Origin: Caballeronia sp. INDeC2
GTDB lineage: Bacteria; Pseudomonadota; Gammaproteobacteria; Burkholderiales; Burkholderiaceae
Length of the DNA stretch: 64,000 bases
Direction of reading: 5' to 3'
Assembly: GCF_023631325.1 (NCBI RefSeq)
Contig: NZ_JALQDG010000030.1
Span: 62,001-126,000, forward strand
Below, piece by piece: positions 1-8,294 of the stretch. Made by a program: the position numbers and the translations under genes. Below the pieces are notes generated by a model. It was not told the DNA's origin. It saw only the letters and a list, made by a program, of their open reading frames with translations, and ran no database searches. Numbering within the stretch: position 1 is the first letter of the stretch; every line of letters begins with the position of its first letter.

Positions 1-360
1 CCGACCGTCTTCGAGACTCAGCGCACGCTCGATCCCGCACCCGTCGAGTCTTTCAACGAAGCCGCGGTCACGGAGTTCCGCAAGGTGTTTCCGGCGCTTG
101 CCGGACTGCGCATCGAACAGGCGTGGGCCGGTTATATCGACGTGACGCCCGATGCCGTGCCGGTCGTCTCGTCGGTCGATGACCGGCACGGCCTCTTCAT
201 CGCGACGGGTTTCTCGGGGCACGGCTTCGGCATCGGGCCGGCCGCGGGCAGGCTGGTGGCGGACCTCGTCGCGAACGATGCACCGCTCGTCGATCCGCGC
301 GCGTTTCGCCTGTCACGATTCTTCGACGGCAGCAAGGTCGAGATCGACGGCGGCTTCTGA
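1..360 (+). CDS. FAD-dependent oxidoreductase (DAO family), 3' part only
   Basis: The reading frame is open from base 1 to the TGA at 358-360, so this is the last 119 residues of a gene that starts outside the window. The segment GYIDVTPDAVPVVSSV followed by GLFIATGFSGHGFGIGPAAG is the C-terminal FAD-binding signature of the D-amino-acid oxidase/glycine oxidase-like family, in which the flavin is contacted by the GFSGHGF loop. Members oxidise amines or amino acids in the cytoplasm. The substrate cannot be read from this fragment. The protein ends with a short acidic/aromatic tail. The next gene starts 128 bases downstream on the same strand and is not clearly part of an operon. Confidence 0.85.
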   Translation, partial: PTVFETQRTLDPAPVESFNEAAVTEFRKVFPALAGLRIEQAWAGYIDVTPDAVPVVSSVDDRHGLFIATGFSGHGFGIGPAAGRLVADLVANDAPLVDPRAFRLSRFFDGSKVEIDGGF

Positions 361-488
361 TACGGCGCGCCTGCGCGCGCCGGCCGTCGGCACGCGCTAA
401 CATACCGGTTTTGCGGACATCGCCCTCGGGTGACGTCCGCCCGGTTCGGTCAAACGGCGCACGCGCGCCGTTCGCTTTTGAGGCTTAC

Positions 489-1142
489 ATGGCATCCACG
501 TCTGTGCTTTATATCGACGTCTGGTCGGACTTCGTGTGTCCGTTCTGCTATCTCGAGACGCCCGTGCTCGATCAGTTCCGCAACGCATACGGCGATGCGG
601 TCGAGATCCGCTGGCATGCGTTCGAGTTGCGCCCCGAACCCGCGCCGCTGGCCGATCCCAACAGCGACAAGATCGTCGACGCCTGGGAAAACTCGGTCCG
701 TCCGCTCGCGGAAGAGCGCGGCGTGACGATGCGCATGCCGCCGGTCGCCCCGCGCAGCCGCAAGGCCTTCGAGACGGCCATGTTCGCGCGTGAATCCGGC
801 CGTTTCGATCTCGTGCATCGTGCGATCTTCAAGGCGTATTTCGAGGAAGGCATCGACATCGGCGATACGGACGCGTTGCTCGATATCGCGTCGACTTGCG
901 GCGTCGATCCTGAGATGCTCGAAGAAGCACTCGATGACGGCACGTACACCGATCTCGTCATCGAAGACGAAGAGTTCGCGAAGAAGCTGGGCGTGACCGG
1001 CGTGCCGTTCGCGGTGCTGTCACGCGAGGCCGCGCCCGGTCAGGAAGCGCCGCCGCCGATCGCGCTGCGCGGGGCCGCGCCGATACAGCATTTCGAGGCG
1101 GCCGTCGAGCGGCTCTTTCCGGACGGCTTTCCAGGCGTCTGA
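489..1142 (+). CDS. DsbA-family oxidoreductase (FrnE / 2-hydroxychromene-2-carboxylate isomerase-like)
   Basis: A 217-residue cytoplasmic thioredoxin-fold protein. The N-terminus reads YIDVWSDFVCPFCYLE, with the CPFC dithiol motif at about residues 17-20, as in FrnE-type DsbA proteins. The helical insertion follows, and the cis-proline loop TGVPFAVL is near residue 170. There is no signal peptide, which separates it from periplasmic DsbA. The start at 489 was chosen because an upstream in-frame start at 411 would add about 26 low-complexity residues and family members begin just before the first beta strand. A role in polyketide biosynthesis or oxidative stress is known for relatives. The substrate here is unknown. 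Confidence 0.85.
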   Translation: MASTSVLYIDVWSDFVCPFCYLETPVLDQFRNAYGDAVEIRWHAFELRPEPAPLADPNSDKIVDAWENSVRPLAEERGVTMRMPPVAPRSRKAFETAMFARESGRFDLVHRAIFKAYFEEGIDIGDTDALLDIASTCGVDPEMLEEALDDGTYTDLVIEDEEFAKKLGVTGVPFAVLSREAAPGQEAPPPIALRGAAPIQHFEAAVERLFPDGFPGV

Positions 1143-1154
1143 TCGGCTTTCGCA

Positions 1155-1184
1155 AGCACGGCTTGGAGCGAGCCTAGCCGTGCT
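1155..1184. terminator. Hairpin between convergent genes, possible bidirectional terminator
   Basis: A perfect 9-bp inverted repeat, AGCACGGCT / AGCCGTGCT, with a 12-base loop lies in the 31-base gap between the stop of the FrnE-like gene and the stop of the PilZ gene. The right arm runs into the last codons of the PilZ gene. There is no good T-run on either side, so intrinsic termination is plausible rather than certain. Confidence 0.4.
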
Positions 1185-2076
1185 CGGCCATGAACGATTT
1201 CAACGCGATGCGCTGCGCCGGTTCGAGCGATTCGAACTCGAGCCCATAGGCCGCACTGCCGTCGACCGGGTCGGCCGTGCCGACATGGCGCACGATCGCG
1301 ATAGTGCCGATCTTCACGTCGACGCCGTCGGTCTTGAACTGAAACGAGAGTTGCAGACGGTCGCCCACGCTCGCGGCCGGATTCGCGACGGTCAGCGACA
1401 TCCCGTAAGGGCTGATGTCGCTGACGCGGCCCAGTTGCCGCGCGGTCTGCGACTCGCCATCGGCTGCGAAATGCGCCGCGAGGCGCGTCGGCATGCGCGC
1501 GAATTTGCGCGTGCGCAATCTGCGGATCGCGCCCGGCGCGGACAACACCGCGTAGTTGAACGGCTCGCGGCAGGTGGCATCGACGGTACAGGCGAAGCGG
1601 AACACGCCCCGCCCCGTGAGCGCGACCAGATCGACCTGCTCCCCGAGTGTCAGATCGAGCGGATCGAATCCGGCCATCAATGGTTGCGTCACGAAAAGCG
1701 AACGCTCGCCATTGCGACGTGGCGTCGAGAAACCGATCACGCGGCTCGCGTACATCGCGGAACCCGTGCCGCCGGTGCCGCGTAGGCCGACCCGGGCGCC
1801 GATGGTGAGACCAATGTCCTCGAGCGCCAGCGGTCCGTCCTTGACGGCGTCTTCTTCCGGCACGTTCGGCGCCGCTTCCCGGAACGCACGGTGCGGCTCG
1901 AAGTGCCGGAACATGAATTCGAGCGATCGTTCGTCGGGCACGATGGCGCCCGCGTCGAAGAGCAACGCGCCATCGGCGGCGACAATCGGCCATTCGAGCT
2001 GAACGTTGAGCGTAATCTCGGAAGCTCGGAGGCGAACCAGTGCCTGGCGCGCATCCACGGCGGTTTCTTCGGTCAT
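1174..2076 (-). CDS. PilZ-domain c-di-GMP receptor, YcgR-like
   Basis: A 300-residue protein with a YcgR-like N-terminal beta domain (about residues 15-175) and a C-terminal PilZ domain (about 183-297). The c-di-GMP contacts are present: RKFAR at 190-194 (the RxxxR element) and DISPYG at 220-225 (the DxSxxG element). YcgR proteins bind c-di-GMP and slow the flagellar motor. Whether this protein acts on flagella or elsewhere is not shown, since no motility genes are nearby. It lies 178 bases downstream of waaC on the same strand. The GGDEF/EAL protein near the right end of the window could make or degrade its ligand, but that link is only inference. Confidence 0.8.
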   Translation of the reverse strand: MTEETAVDARQALVRLRASEITLNVQLEWPIVAADGALLFDAGAIVPDERSLEFMFRHFEPHRAFREAAPNVPEEDAVKDGPLALEDIGLTIGARVGLRGTGGTGSAMYASRVIGFSTPRRNGERSLFVTQPLMAGFDPLDLTLGEQVDLVALTGRGVFRFACTVDATCREPFNYAVLSAPGAIRRLRTRKFARMPTRLAAHFAADGESQTARQLGRVSDISPYGMSLTVANPAASVGDRLQLSFQFKTDGVDVKIGTIAIVRHVGTADPVDGSAAYGLEFESLEPAQRIALKSFMAEHG

Positions 2077-2254
2077 CTTATCGGACGATTCTTAAGTATT
2101 TCCCGCAATCGTCGTGCTTGCCGAGTGTGCCGTCAAGTGCTACTTGGCAACTTTTACGTTCGCGCACCGTTTTTTGTTTCGCGAACTGGAGTTCCTACCG
2201 GACGGTTGTCCTCGTGGGTTTATGCGCATAAAAGTTTTTCACGCGATAACGCTT

Positions 2255-3268
2255 TCAGCGAATCGCCGCGCCAGACTCGGCCGGGTGAGAGAACGGCTGC
2301 GACTGCGAACTGGTCACGCTTTCGATGGCGGCCAATACTTGCGGCACATCGGGCGGCGCGCCCTCTTCGCCGACCGAAACCGAACGTCCCGGATCGTTCA
2401 CGCCGAAATGCTCGCGCGAGGTCGCGGCGAACAACATGACTGTACGGCGCTGCAGCGCATGCGCGAGATGAACGAGTCCGGTATCCGTGCCGACAACGAG
2501 TTCCGACGCCTGAATCCAGTGCGCGCATTCCACGACGGAGAGCTTCGGCAAAACGACGGCACCCGGCACGAGCGACGCGATAGCTTGCGCTTCGCCCTGC
2601 TCGCGTTCCGTGCCCCACGGCAGCGCGATCGAGTAGCCGCGAGCGGCGAGCCAGCGGCCAACCTCGGCCCAATGCTCTTTCGGCCACTTCTTCACATCCG
2701 CCGACGTCGCATGAAACAGCATCGCGATACGTGCGTCGCGCGGAATATTCAGATCGCGTGTGGGAGCCGGGAGGCGGATGTTGTAGTCCGGCGTGTCGTC
2801 GAGCCGATAGCCGAGCGCGTCGGCGACGCTCACGCGCATGCCGCGCCACGCATCGGTCAGCGGACGCGGACCGAAGCGCGCGTTGTACGCAAAGGCCGCG
2901 CCGCGCTCGCCGAGATCCTGATTCAGGTAGCCGTAACGCCGCCTTCCGCGCGCAATGAACGCGATGATCGCGCTCTTGTAGACGCCGTGAATATCGACGA
3001 TTACGTCGTATTTCTCTGCCCGAAGCTCGCCGATCGACGCGGCGATGTCCCTGAGATCGTTCCAGCTGCGTGCCTTCTTGAACTTGCGCAGCGGCGCGCT
3101 CAGCACGCGATCGACGCCCGGATTCCAGCGGACGATATCGGCGAAGGCGGCGTCCGCGGCCCAGTCGATTTTGGCGGACGGAAATGCGCGCCGCAGATCG
3201 GCAACGACGGGTAGCGTCTCGACGATATCGCCGAGCGACGTGACTTTGACGATCAGAATTCGCTTCAT
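2255..3268 (-). CDS. waaC: Lipopolysaccharide heptosyltransferase I
   Basis: A 337-residue GT9-family enzyme that transfers the first L-glycero-D-manno-heptose from ADP-heptose onto Kdo of the LPS inner core, at the cytoplasmic face of the inner membrane. The N-terminus KRILIVKVTSLGDIVETLP is the classic WaaC opening, and DVIVDIHGVYKSA fits the central Rossmann linker. The C-terminal ADP-heptose-binding half carries the VVGTDTGLVHLAHAL motif, which is diagnostic for GT9. The length matches the family. The gene is alone here: the downstream PilZ gene is 178 bases away and the upstream gene is an unrelated peptidase. Confidence 0.93.
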   Translation of the reverse strand: MKRILIVKVTSLGDIVETLPVVADLRRAFPSAKIDWAADAAFADIVRWNPGVDRVLSAPLRKFKKARSWNDLRDIAASIGELRAEKYDVIVDIHGVYKSAIIAFIARGRRRYGYLNQDLGERGAAFAYNARFGPRPLTDAWRGMRVSVADALGYRLDDTPDYNIRLPAPTRDLNIPRDARIAMLFHATSADVKKWPKEHWAEVGRWLAARGYSIALPWGTEREQGEAQAIASLVPGAVVLPKLSVVECAHWIQASELVVGTDTGLVHLAHALQRRTVMLFAATSREHFGVNDPGRSVSVGEEGAPPDVPQVLAAIESVTSSQSQPFSHPAESGAAIR

Positions 3269-3457
3269 GGACGGTACGGAATGCTCCGGTGCGAGTGTAG
3301 GCCCAGGGGCGCGCTGGGCCAGTCCCGGAAAAGCAGCGATTCTAATAAATTTGAGACAAACGCACTGTCAGTGTTTGTAAGCGCAGTGCGCAAGCGCGCG
3401 CGACGATCGTTCCAGAATAGGTCAATTCGGCAAGATCGGTTACCGCGCGCGATGCGT

Positions 3458-4330
3458 TCAGAGCGAGCGCGCCGAGAACGTGTCGCACTGGCCGACATCG
3501 CCCGACGACATGCCGCGCCGCAGCCAGCGCTGGCGCTGCGCGCTCGTGCCGTGGGTGAACGCCTCGGGCACGACACGCCCTTGCGACTGCTGCTGCAGAC
3601 GGTCATCGCCGATCGCGGCCGCCGCGTTGAGCCCTTGCTCGAAGTCGCCCGGTTCGATCAGCTTCGCGTTGTCGCGTTGTGCGACGGCAGCCCACACGCC
3701 CGCGAAACAGTCCGCCTGCAACTCGACGCGCACCGACAACGCATTCGCCTGTTCACGCGTCATCCGCGAGCGCGCCTGATCGACCTTGTCCATGATGCCG
3801 AGCACGTTCTGCACGTGATGCCCGACCTCATGCGCGATTACGTAAGCCTGGGCGAAGTCGCCGCCCGCGCCGAAGCGGTCGCGCAACTCGCGATAGAACG
3901 AAAGATCGATATACACCTTGCGGTCGCCGGGACAATAGAACGGGCCCATTGCCGCCTGACCCGTTCCGCACGCGGTCTGCGTGGCACCCGAGAACATCAC
4001 GAGCCGCGGCGCCGGATAGTCCTGATTGAACTGCGCCCGGAAGATGTGCTGCCACGTCTGTTCCGTGTTGCCGAGCACGCGGCGCACGAACACGGCGCCG
4101 GGATCGTTGGCGGGCTGCGCGTTGCGCGGCGCGGCCTGCTGTTGCGGCGCGTTGCCCTGCAATACCTGCGCGCCGTTGATGATCGTCATCGGATTGATGC
4201 CGAAGAAGTAAGACGCCGCGAGCGCCACGATGATCGTCCCGATACCGAGCGACCCGCCGCCGACACGGAAGCCGCCCCCGCCGCGCCGGTCTTCCACGTT
4301 CTGACTTTCTGGCTGGTCATCGAGGCGCAT
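3458..4330 (-). CDS. Neutral zinc metallopeptidase, YpfJ family
   Basis: A 290-residue protein of the putative neutral zinc metallopeptidase family. There is a glycine-rich cytoplasmic start, one membrane segment (GIGTIIVALAASYFFGI, about residues 29-45), a low-complexity Gln/Ala/Pro linker, then the peptidase domain with the zinc motif HEVGHH at about 167-172 and a downstream ELQADCFAGVWA helix carrying the third ligand. Topology suggests an inner-membrane anchor. The start at 4330 is preferred over 4369 because AAGGAG sits just upstream of that ATG. Physiological substrates of this family are unknown. No partner gene is evident. Confidence 0.88.
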   Translation of the reverse strand: MRLDDQPESQNVEDRRGGGGFRVGGGSLGIGTIIVALAASYFFGINPMTIINGAQVLQGNAPQQQAAPRNAQPANDPGAVFVRRVLGNTEQTWQHIFRAQFNQDYPAPRLVMFSGATQTACGTGQAAMGPFYCPGDRKVYIDLSFYRELRDRFGAGGDFAQAYVIAHEVGHHVQNVLGIMDKVDQARSRMTREQANALSVRVELQADCFAGVWAAVAQRDNAKLIEPGDFEQGLNAAAAIGDDRLQQQSQGRVVPEAFTHGTSAQRQRWLRRGMSSGDVGQCDTFSARSL

Positions 4331-4678
4331 GATGGTTCTCCTTCTACGCGCGAGGTGCGCGTTGTTCAAAAGCGACTATGGTACCCGCGCGCCTCGCACG
4401 TCTCGTGCCATTCCAACGTAAAAGTTCTTTCTCCGCGCTTCCTCGCGGCACATGCAAACAGTGCGGTCGATTGTCGCGAAAGCGCGTGTGCGCTCTTGCC
4501 GCACTGCACTATTCCGTCATCTCCAAATAGCCGATGAATCAAGCCCGTAGCGCCGTCAAACCCTTGACAGTGCGGCATTTGCGCGCAATGCGAATTCACT
4601 GACGCAGCGCAACACTTTCTCGAAATAGCGCTAAGCTCCGGCCCGTCACACGTCTGAATTTCCAAGGCACACGTCATC
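4331..4678. other. Divergent intergenic region between ypfJ-like gene and cydA
   Basis: A 348-base gap holding the start signals of both flanking genes. A TTGACA hexamer at 4564-4569 on the plus strand could be the -35 of the oxidase operon, but no strong -10 is spaced correctly from it. No ORF with a credible start or composition is visible on either strand. I see no FNR/ANR-like palindrome clear enough to call. Confidence 0.4.
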
Positions 4679-6076
4679 ATGCATGCGACTCCCGAAGCAC
4701 TCGATCTGGCGCGGATCCAGTTCGCGTTCACCGTCTCGTTTCACATCGTCTTTCCTGCGCTTTCCATCGGGCTCGCGAGCTTCATCGCGGTGCTCGAAGG
4801 CGCATGGCTCAAAACCGGCAAACCGGTCTACAAGGAGCTGTGTCTTTTCTGGTCGAAGGTCTTCGCTGTCGCGTTCGGCATGGGCGTCGTGTCGGGCGTC
4901 GTCATGGCGTACGAATTCGGCACCAACTGGGGTGGCTTTTCGAGCTTCGCCGGTCCCATCACCGGGCCGCTGCTCACGTACGAAGTGATGACCGCGTTCT
5001 TCCTCGAAGCGGGCTTCCTCGGCATCATGCTGTTCGGCTGGAACAAGGTCGGGCCGAAAGCGCACTTCGGCGCGACGCTGATGGTCGCCATCGGCACGAT
5101 CATCTCGACGTTCTGGATTCTTGCCTCCAATAGCTGGATGCAGACGCCGCAGGGCTTTCGCATCGAAGGCGATCATGTCGTGCCGGTGGACTGGTGGGCG
5201 ATCATCTTCAATCCGTCGTTTCCGTACCGGCTCGCGCATATGGCGATTGCGGCGTTCATCGTCGCGGCGCTCGTCGTCGCCGCGACCGGCGCGTGGCATC
5301 TGCTCAAAGGCCGGCGCGATCCGGCCATCAAGAAGATGTTTTCGATGTCGCTCTGGCTGCTGCTCGCATTGACGCCGATCCAGGCGCTCGTCGGCGACGC
5401 GCACGGCCTGAACACGCGCGAACATCAACCGGCGAAGATCGCGGCGATCGAAGGCATCTGGGACACGGAGAAAGGCGGCACTGCGCTCAATCTCTTCGGC
5501 ATACCCGACATGGAAGCCGAAACCACGAAATACGCCGTATCGATTCCGCATCTCGGCAGCCTGATCCTCACGCATAGCTGGGACGGCGAGATCCGCGGCC
5601 TGAAGGAATTTCCCAAGCAGGATCGCCCTAACTCGACGCTCGTTTTTTGGAGCTTTCGCGTGATGGCGGGCCTCGGCGTACTGATGATCGTGATGTCGAT
5701 CGCCGCGTGGTGGCTGCATCGCACGCGCAGGCTCTTCGATGCGCGCTGGTTCCATCGCTTTGCACTGGCGATGGGCCCGAGCGGATTCATCACGCTGCTC
5801 GCGGGCTGGGTCACGACAGAAGCCGGACGCCAGCCGTGGGTCGTGTACGGCGTGATGCGCACGGCCGACGCCGTGTCGCCCGTCACCGCGCAGCAAGTCG
5901 GCGTGTCGCTGCTCGCGTTCGTCATTGTCTACACGATCGTGTTCGGCACCGGCATCTACTACCTGCTTAAGCTGCTGCGTCACGGTCCCGCGCTGCCGGG
6001 CTCGCACACGCCGGCCTCCGACGGCAGCGCGCGACGACCGCTCAGCCTTCCGCAACAGTCCATCGAAGGAGCATAA
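4679..6076 (+). CDS. cydA: Cytochrome bd-type quinol oxidase subunit I (cyanide-insensitive/CioA type)
   Basis: A 465-residue polytopic inner-membrane subunit that binds hemes b558, b595 and d, oxidises ubiquinol and reduces oxygen to water. Visible are the N-terminal heme-ligand histidine in FTVSFHIVFP (H22), the quinol-loop segment REHQPAKIAAIEG (about 246-258) and the GRQPW signature (383-387). The length and short Q-loop match the CioA/bd-II-like cyanide-insensitive class rather than long-loop E. coli CydA. cydB follows 3 bases after the stop behind GAAGGAG, so the two are cotranscribed. Cyanide resistance is inferred from class, not shown by the sequence. Confidence 0.95.
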   Translation: MHATPEALDLARIQFAFTVSFHIVFPALSIGLASFIAVLEGAWLKTGKPVYKELCLFWSKVFAVAFGMGVVSGVVMAYEFGTNWGGFSSFAGPITGPLLTYEVMTAFFLEAGFLGIMLFGWNKVGPKAHFGATLMVAIGTIISTFWILASNSWMQTPQGFRIEGDHVVPVDWWAIIFNPSFPYRLAHMAIAAFIVAALVVAATGAWHLLKGRRDPAIKKMFSMSLWLLLALTPIQALVGDAHGLNTREHQPAKIAAIEGIWDTEKGGTALNLFGIPDMEAETTKYAVSIPHLGSLILTHSWDGEIRGLKEFPKQDRPNSTLVFWSFRVMAGLGVLMIVMSIAAWWLHRTRRLFDARWFHRFALAMGPSGFITLLAGWVTTEAGRQPWVVYGVMRTADAVSPVTAQQVGVSLLAFVIVYTIVFGTGIYYLLKLLRHGPALPGSHTPASDGSARRPLSLPQQSIEGA

Positions 6077-6079
6077 AAA

Positions 6080-7081
6080 ATGGACCTCACACTCGCCTGG
6101 GCCGGGATCATCGCGTTCGGCCTGTTCCTCTACGTGGTGCTCGACGGCTTCGATCTCGGCATCGGTATTCTCTTTCCGTTCTTTCCCGGCCAGCACGACC
6201 GCGACGTGATGATGAACACCGTCGCGCCCGTCTGGGACGGCAACGAGACGTGGCTCGTGCTCGGCGGCGCGGGCCTCTTCGCCGCCTTCCCGATGGTCTA
6301 CTCGACCGTGCTGTCCGCGCTCTATCTGCCGCTCGTGCTGATGCTCGTGTGCCTGATCTTCCGCGGCGTGTCGTTCGAGATCCGCGCGAAGGCGCAGCGC
6401 ACGAAGCCGATGTGGGATCTCGCGTTCATCGGCGGATCGGCGGGCGCGACGTTCTTTCAGGGGGTGGCGCTCGGCGCGTTCCTCGGCGGCATTCCCGTCG
6501 CCGACGGCCGTTTCGCCGGCGAACCTTTCGGCTGGTTCTCGCCCTTCGCGATCTTCACGGGCGGCGCGCTCGTCGTCACGTATGCGCTGCTCGGCGCGTG
6601 CTGGCTGATCGCGAAAACCGAAGGCGATCTGCAGCGGCGGATGTATCGCGTGGTGTGGCCGCTGACGCTCCTGCAGCTCGCGACGATCGCGGTGGTGAGC
6701 ATCTGGACGCCGCTGCAGGATGCGGGCATCGCGTCGCGCTGGTTCGATTCGCCGCTGTTCTATCGCCTGTTGCCGGTGCCGGTGCTCGTCGCGGCGTGCG
6801 CATGGGCGATGCGCCGCTCGATTCAGTCGCGCCACGAGAAGCGTCCGTTCGCGATGGCGCTCGGCTTCGTGCTTCTCGGCTACGCGGGACTCGTCGCGAG
6901 CATTTCACCGCACGAGATTTTTCCGGGCGTGTCGATCTGGGATGCGGCCGCGCCCCGTTCGAGCCAGCTTTTCACGATCGTCGGCGCGGCGGTGATTTTG
7001 CCTGTGATCGTCGCTTATACGACGTTCGGTTACTGGGTCTTCAGAGGAAAGGTGCGTCATGGCGAACATCAATACCACTGA
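6080..7081 (+). CDS. cydB: Cytochrome bd-type quinol oxidase subunit II (CioB type)
   Basis: A 333-residue multi-spanning membrane protein that forms the structural partner of subunit I. The N-terminal segment WAGIIAFGLFLYVVLDGFDLG and the following WDGNETWLVLGGAGLFAAFP are the family hallmark, and eight or nine hydrophobic segments follow. GAAGGAG lies about eight bases before the ATG. The last 23 bases overlap the start of the small membrane gene at 7059, which indicates translational coupling. There is no cydDC exporter in the window, so heme d assembly factors must lie elsewhere. Confidence 0.95.
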   Translation: MDLTLAWAGIIAFGLFLYVVLDGFDLGIGILFPFFPGQHDRDVMMNTVAPVWDGNETWLVLGGAGLFAAFPMVYSTVLSALYLPLVLMLVCLIFRGVSFEIRAKAQRTKPMWDLAFIGGSAGATFFQGVALGAFLGGIPVADGRFAGEPFGWFSPFAIFTGGALVVTYALLGACWLIAKTEGDLQRRMYRVVWPLTLLQLATIAVVSIWTPLQDAGIASRWFDSPLFYRLLPVPVLVAACAWAMRRSIQSRHEKRPFAMALGFVLLGYAGLVASISPHEIFPGVSIWDAAAPRSSQLFTIVGAAVILPVIVAYTTFGYWVFRGKVRHGEHQYH

Positions 7082-7196
7082 GCGCGCGCGGAAGGTTTTC
7101 TGGTTCGTCGCGCTGTGGATGGCGGGCGTCGGCGGCACGATGCTGCTCGCGCTGCCGTTCAAGCTGCTGATTCGGGCGGGCGCCGCGATTCATTGA
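7059..7196 (+). CDS. Small membrane protein of the CIO operon (DUF2474-like)
   Basis: A 45-residue protein starting inside the end of cydB. It has a charged N-terminus (ANINTTERARK), then one hydrophobic helix rich in aliphatic and glycine residues (VFWFVALWMAGVGGTMLLA), then a short positively charged tail. Size, topology and position match the DUF2474 family, which is found as the third gene of cyanide-insensitive oxidase operons and is thought to be a CydX-like accessory subunit. AGAGG precedes the ATG. The function of stabilising the oxidase is inferred from the analogy with CydX. Confidence 0.75.
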   Translation: MANINTTERARKVFWFVALWMAGVGGTMLLALPFKLLIRAGAAIH

Positions 7197-7214
7197 CGCG
7201 CGACGCCCGCGCGC

Positions 7215-8264
7215 TCAGAACCACGCCGCCGCAAGCAACCCGCTCACGATCCCGAACACCACGACCGCGGCCGCCACGAACGCCAGCACGCGCGGCGGAA
7301 ACGACCGCGCGAGCATCGCGAGCGACGGCACGCTGACGGGCGGCAGCGTCATCAGAAGCGCGCCTGCCGGGCCCGTCGCCATGCCGAGCGACAGCATCGC
7401 CTGAATGATGGGCACTTCACCCGCGGTCGGAATCACGAAGAGCGTGCCCGCGACGGCAAACACGACGATCCACAGCATGCCGTTGCCGATATCCGGCCCG
7501 ATGTGCGGAAAGAGCCACGCGCGCGCCGCGCCGAGCAGCAGCACGAGCACGATGTACTCCGGCACGAGCCGCAAGGTCATGCGGCCGAGGATCTTGAGCC
7601 AGCGGGAGAACGCGGTGCCGGGCTCGTCTTCTTCGATCAGCTTCGCGAGCGTCTGACGCGACGCCGCCGCCTGCGCGGGCGTCACCATGCGGTTCACCGC
7701 GTAGCCCAGGCCGAACACCATCGGCACGCCGAGCACGAGGCGCAAACCGGTCCATTGCCAGCCGAGTACGAAGCCCATGAACACCAGCGCTGCCGGATTG
7801 AGCACCGTATTGCCGAGCCAGAACGCGACCGCCGCGCCCGGCGCCGCCTCGCGCGCCCGCAAGCCCGCGACGACCGGTGCCGCGCAGCATGTGCACATCA
7901 TGCCCGGCAAGGACATCAGGCCGCCGTTCACGACGCTGCCGAAGTTGTGCTCGCCGAGCGCGCGGGCGACCCAGCGCGGCGGAATCAGCGCCTGCACCGC
8001 GGAGCCGAGCAAGAGGCCGAGCACCATCGCCTGCCAGATCGCTTTGCCGTAGGCCATCGCGTAGTCGAGCGCAGCTTGCCACGAAGGCTCGGGCGCGCTG
8101 GCGGCCGTGCCCATCAGAATGGACTTGCCGATCGAATGCTGGCTCGCCGCGACGAACGCGCGGTTGTAGTACGGAAACCATTTCACGTAGAAGAGGCCAA
8201 CGACGGCGATCAGCAGGAACACCATCCAGCCGAGGGCGACGCGCGGTTGTCGGAGCGTGGTCAT
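7215..8264 (-). CDS. ArsP/YraQ-type permease (PF03773 family)
   Basis: A 349-residue integral membrane protein with about eight to ten hydrophobic segments in two halves. The first half carries SLPGMMCTCCAAPVVAGLR, the cysteine-containing repeat motif of this permease family, and the second half has the matching TAGEVPIIQAMLSLGM. Members such as ArsP export trivalent organoarsenicals; most are uncharacterised. A cytoplasmic linker rich in charged residues separates the halves. No ArsR-type regulator or metal gene is adjacent, so the substrate is unknown. It converges on the cyd operon with an 18-base gap. Confidence 0.8.
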   Translation of the reverse strand: MTTLRQPRVALGWMVFLLIAVVGLFYVKWFPYYNRAFVAASQHSIGKSILMGTAASAPEPSWQAALDYAMAYGKAIWQAMVLGLLLGSAVQALIPPRWVARALGEHNFGSVVNGGLMSLPGMMCTCCAAPVVAGLRAREAAPGAAVAFWLGNTVLNPAALVFMGFVLGWQWTGLRLVLGVPMVFGLGYAVNRMVTPAQAAASRQTLAKLIEEDEPGTAFSRWLKILGRMTLRLVPEYIVLVLLLGAARAWLFPHIGPDIGNGMLWIVVFAVAGTLFVIPTAGEVPIIQAMLSLGMATGPAGALLMTLPPVSVPSLAMLARSFPPRVLAFVAAAVVVFGIVSGLLAAAWF

Positions 8265-8294
8265 AAGTTTTTTCTTTCGAGTGGTGAATATCGG

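Noticed and set aside
2060..2100. CCGATAA next to the start of the PilZ gene, resembling a flagellar sigma-28 -10 element
   Set aside because: It would lie directly at the start codon and no TAAAG-like -35 is spaced correctly, so it is probably chance.
4646..6835. 729-codon open frame on the minus strand opposite cydAB
   Set aside because: It is very rich in Arg, Asp, Glu and His without any domain, and lies wholly antisense to clearly conserved cydA and cydB. Such frames arise from GC-rich third positions.
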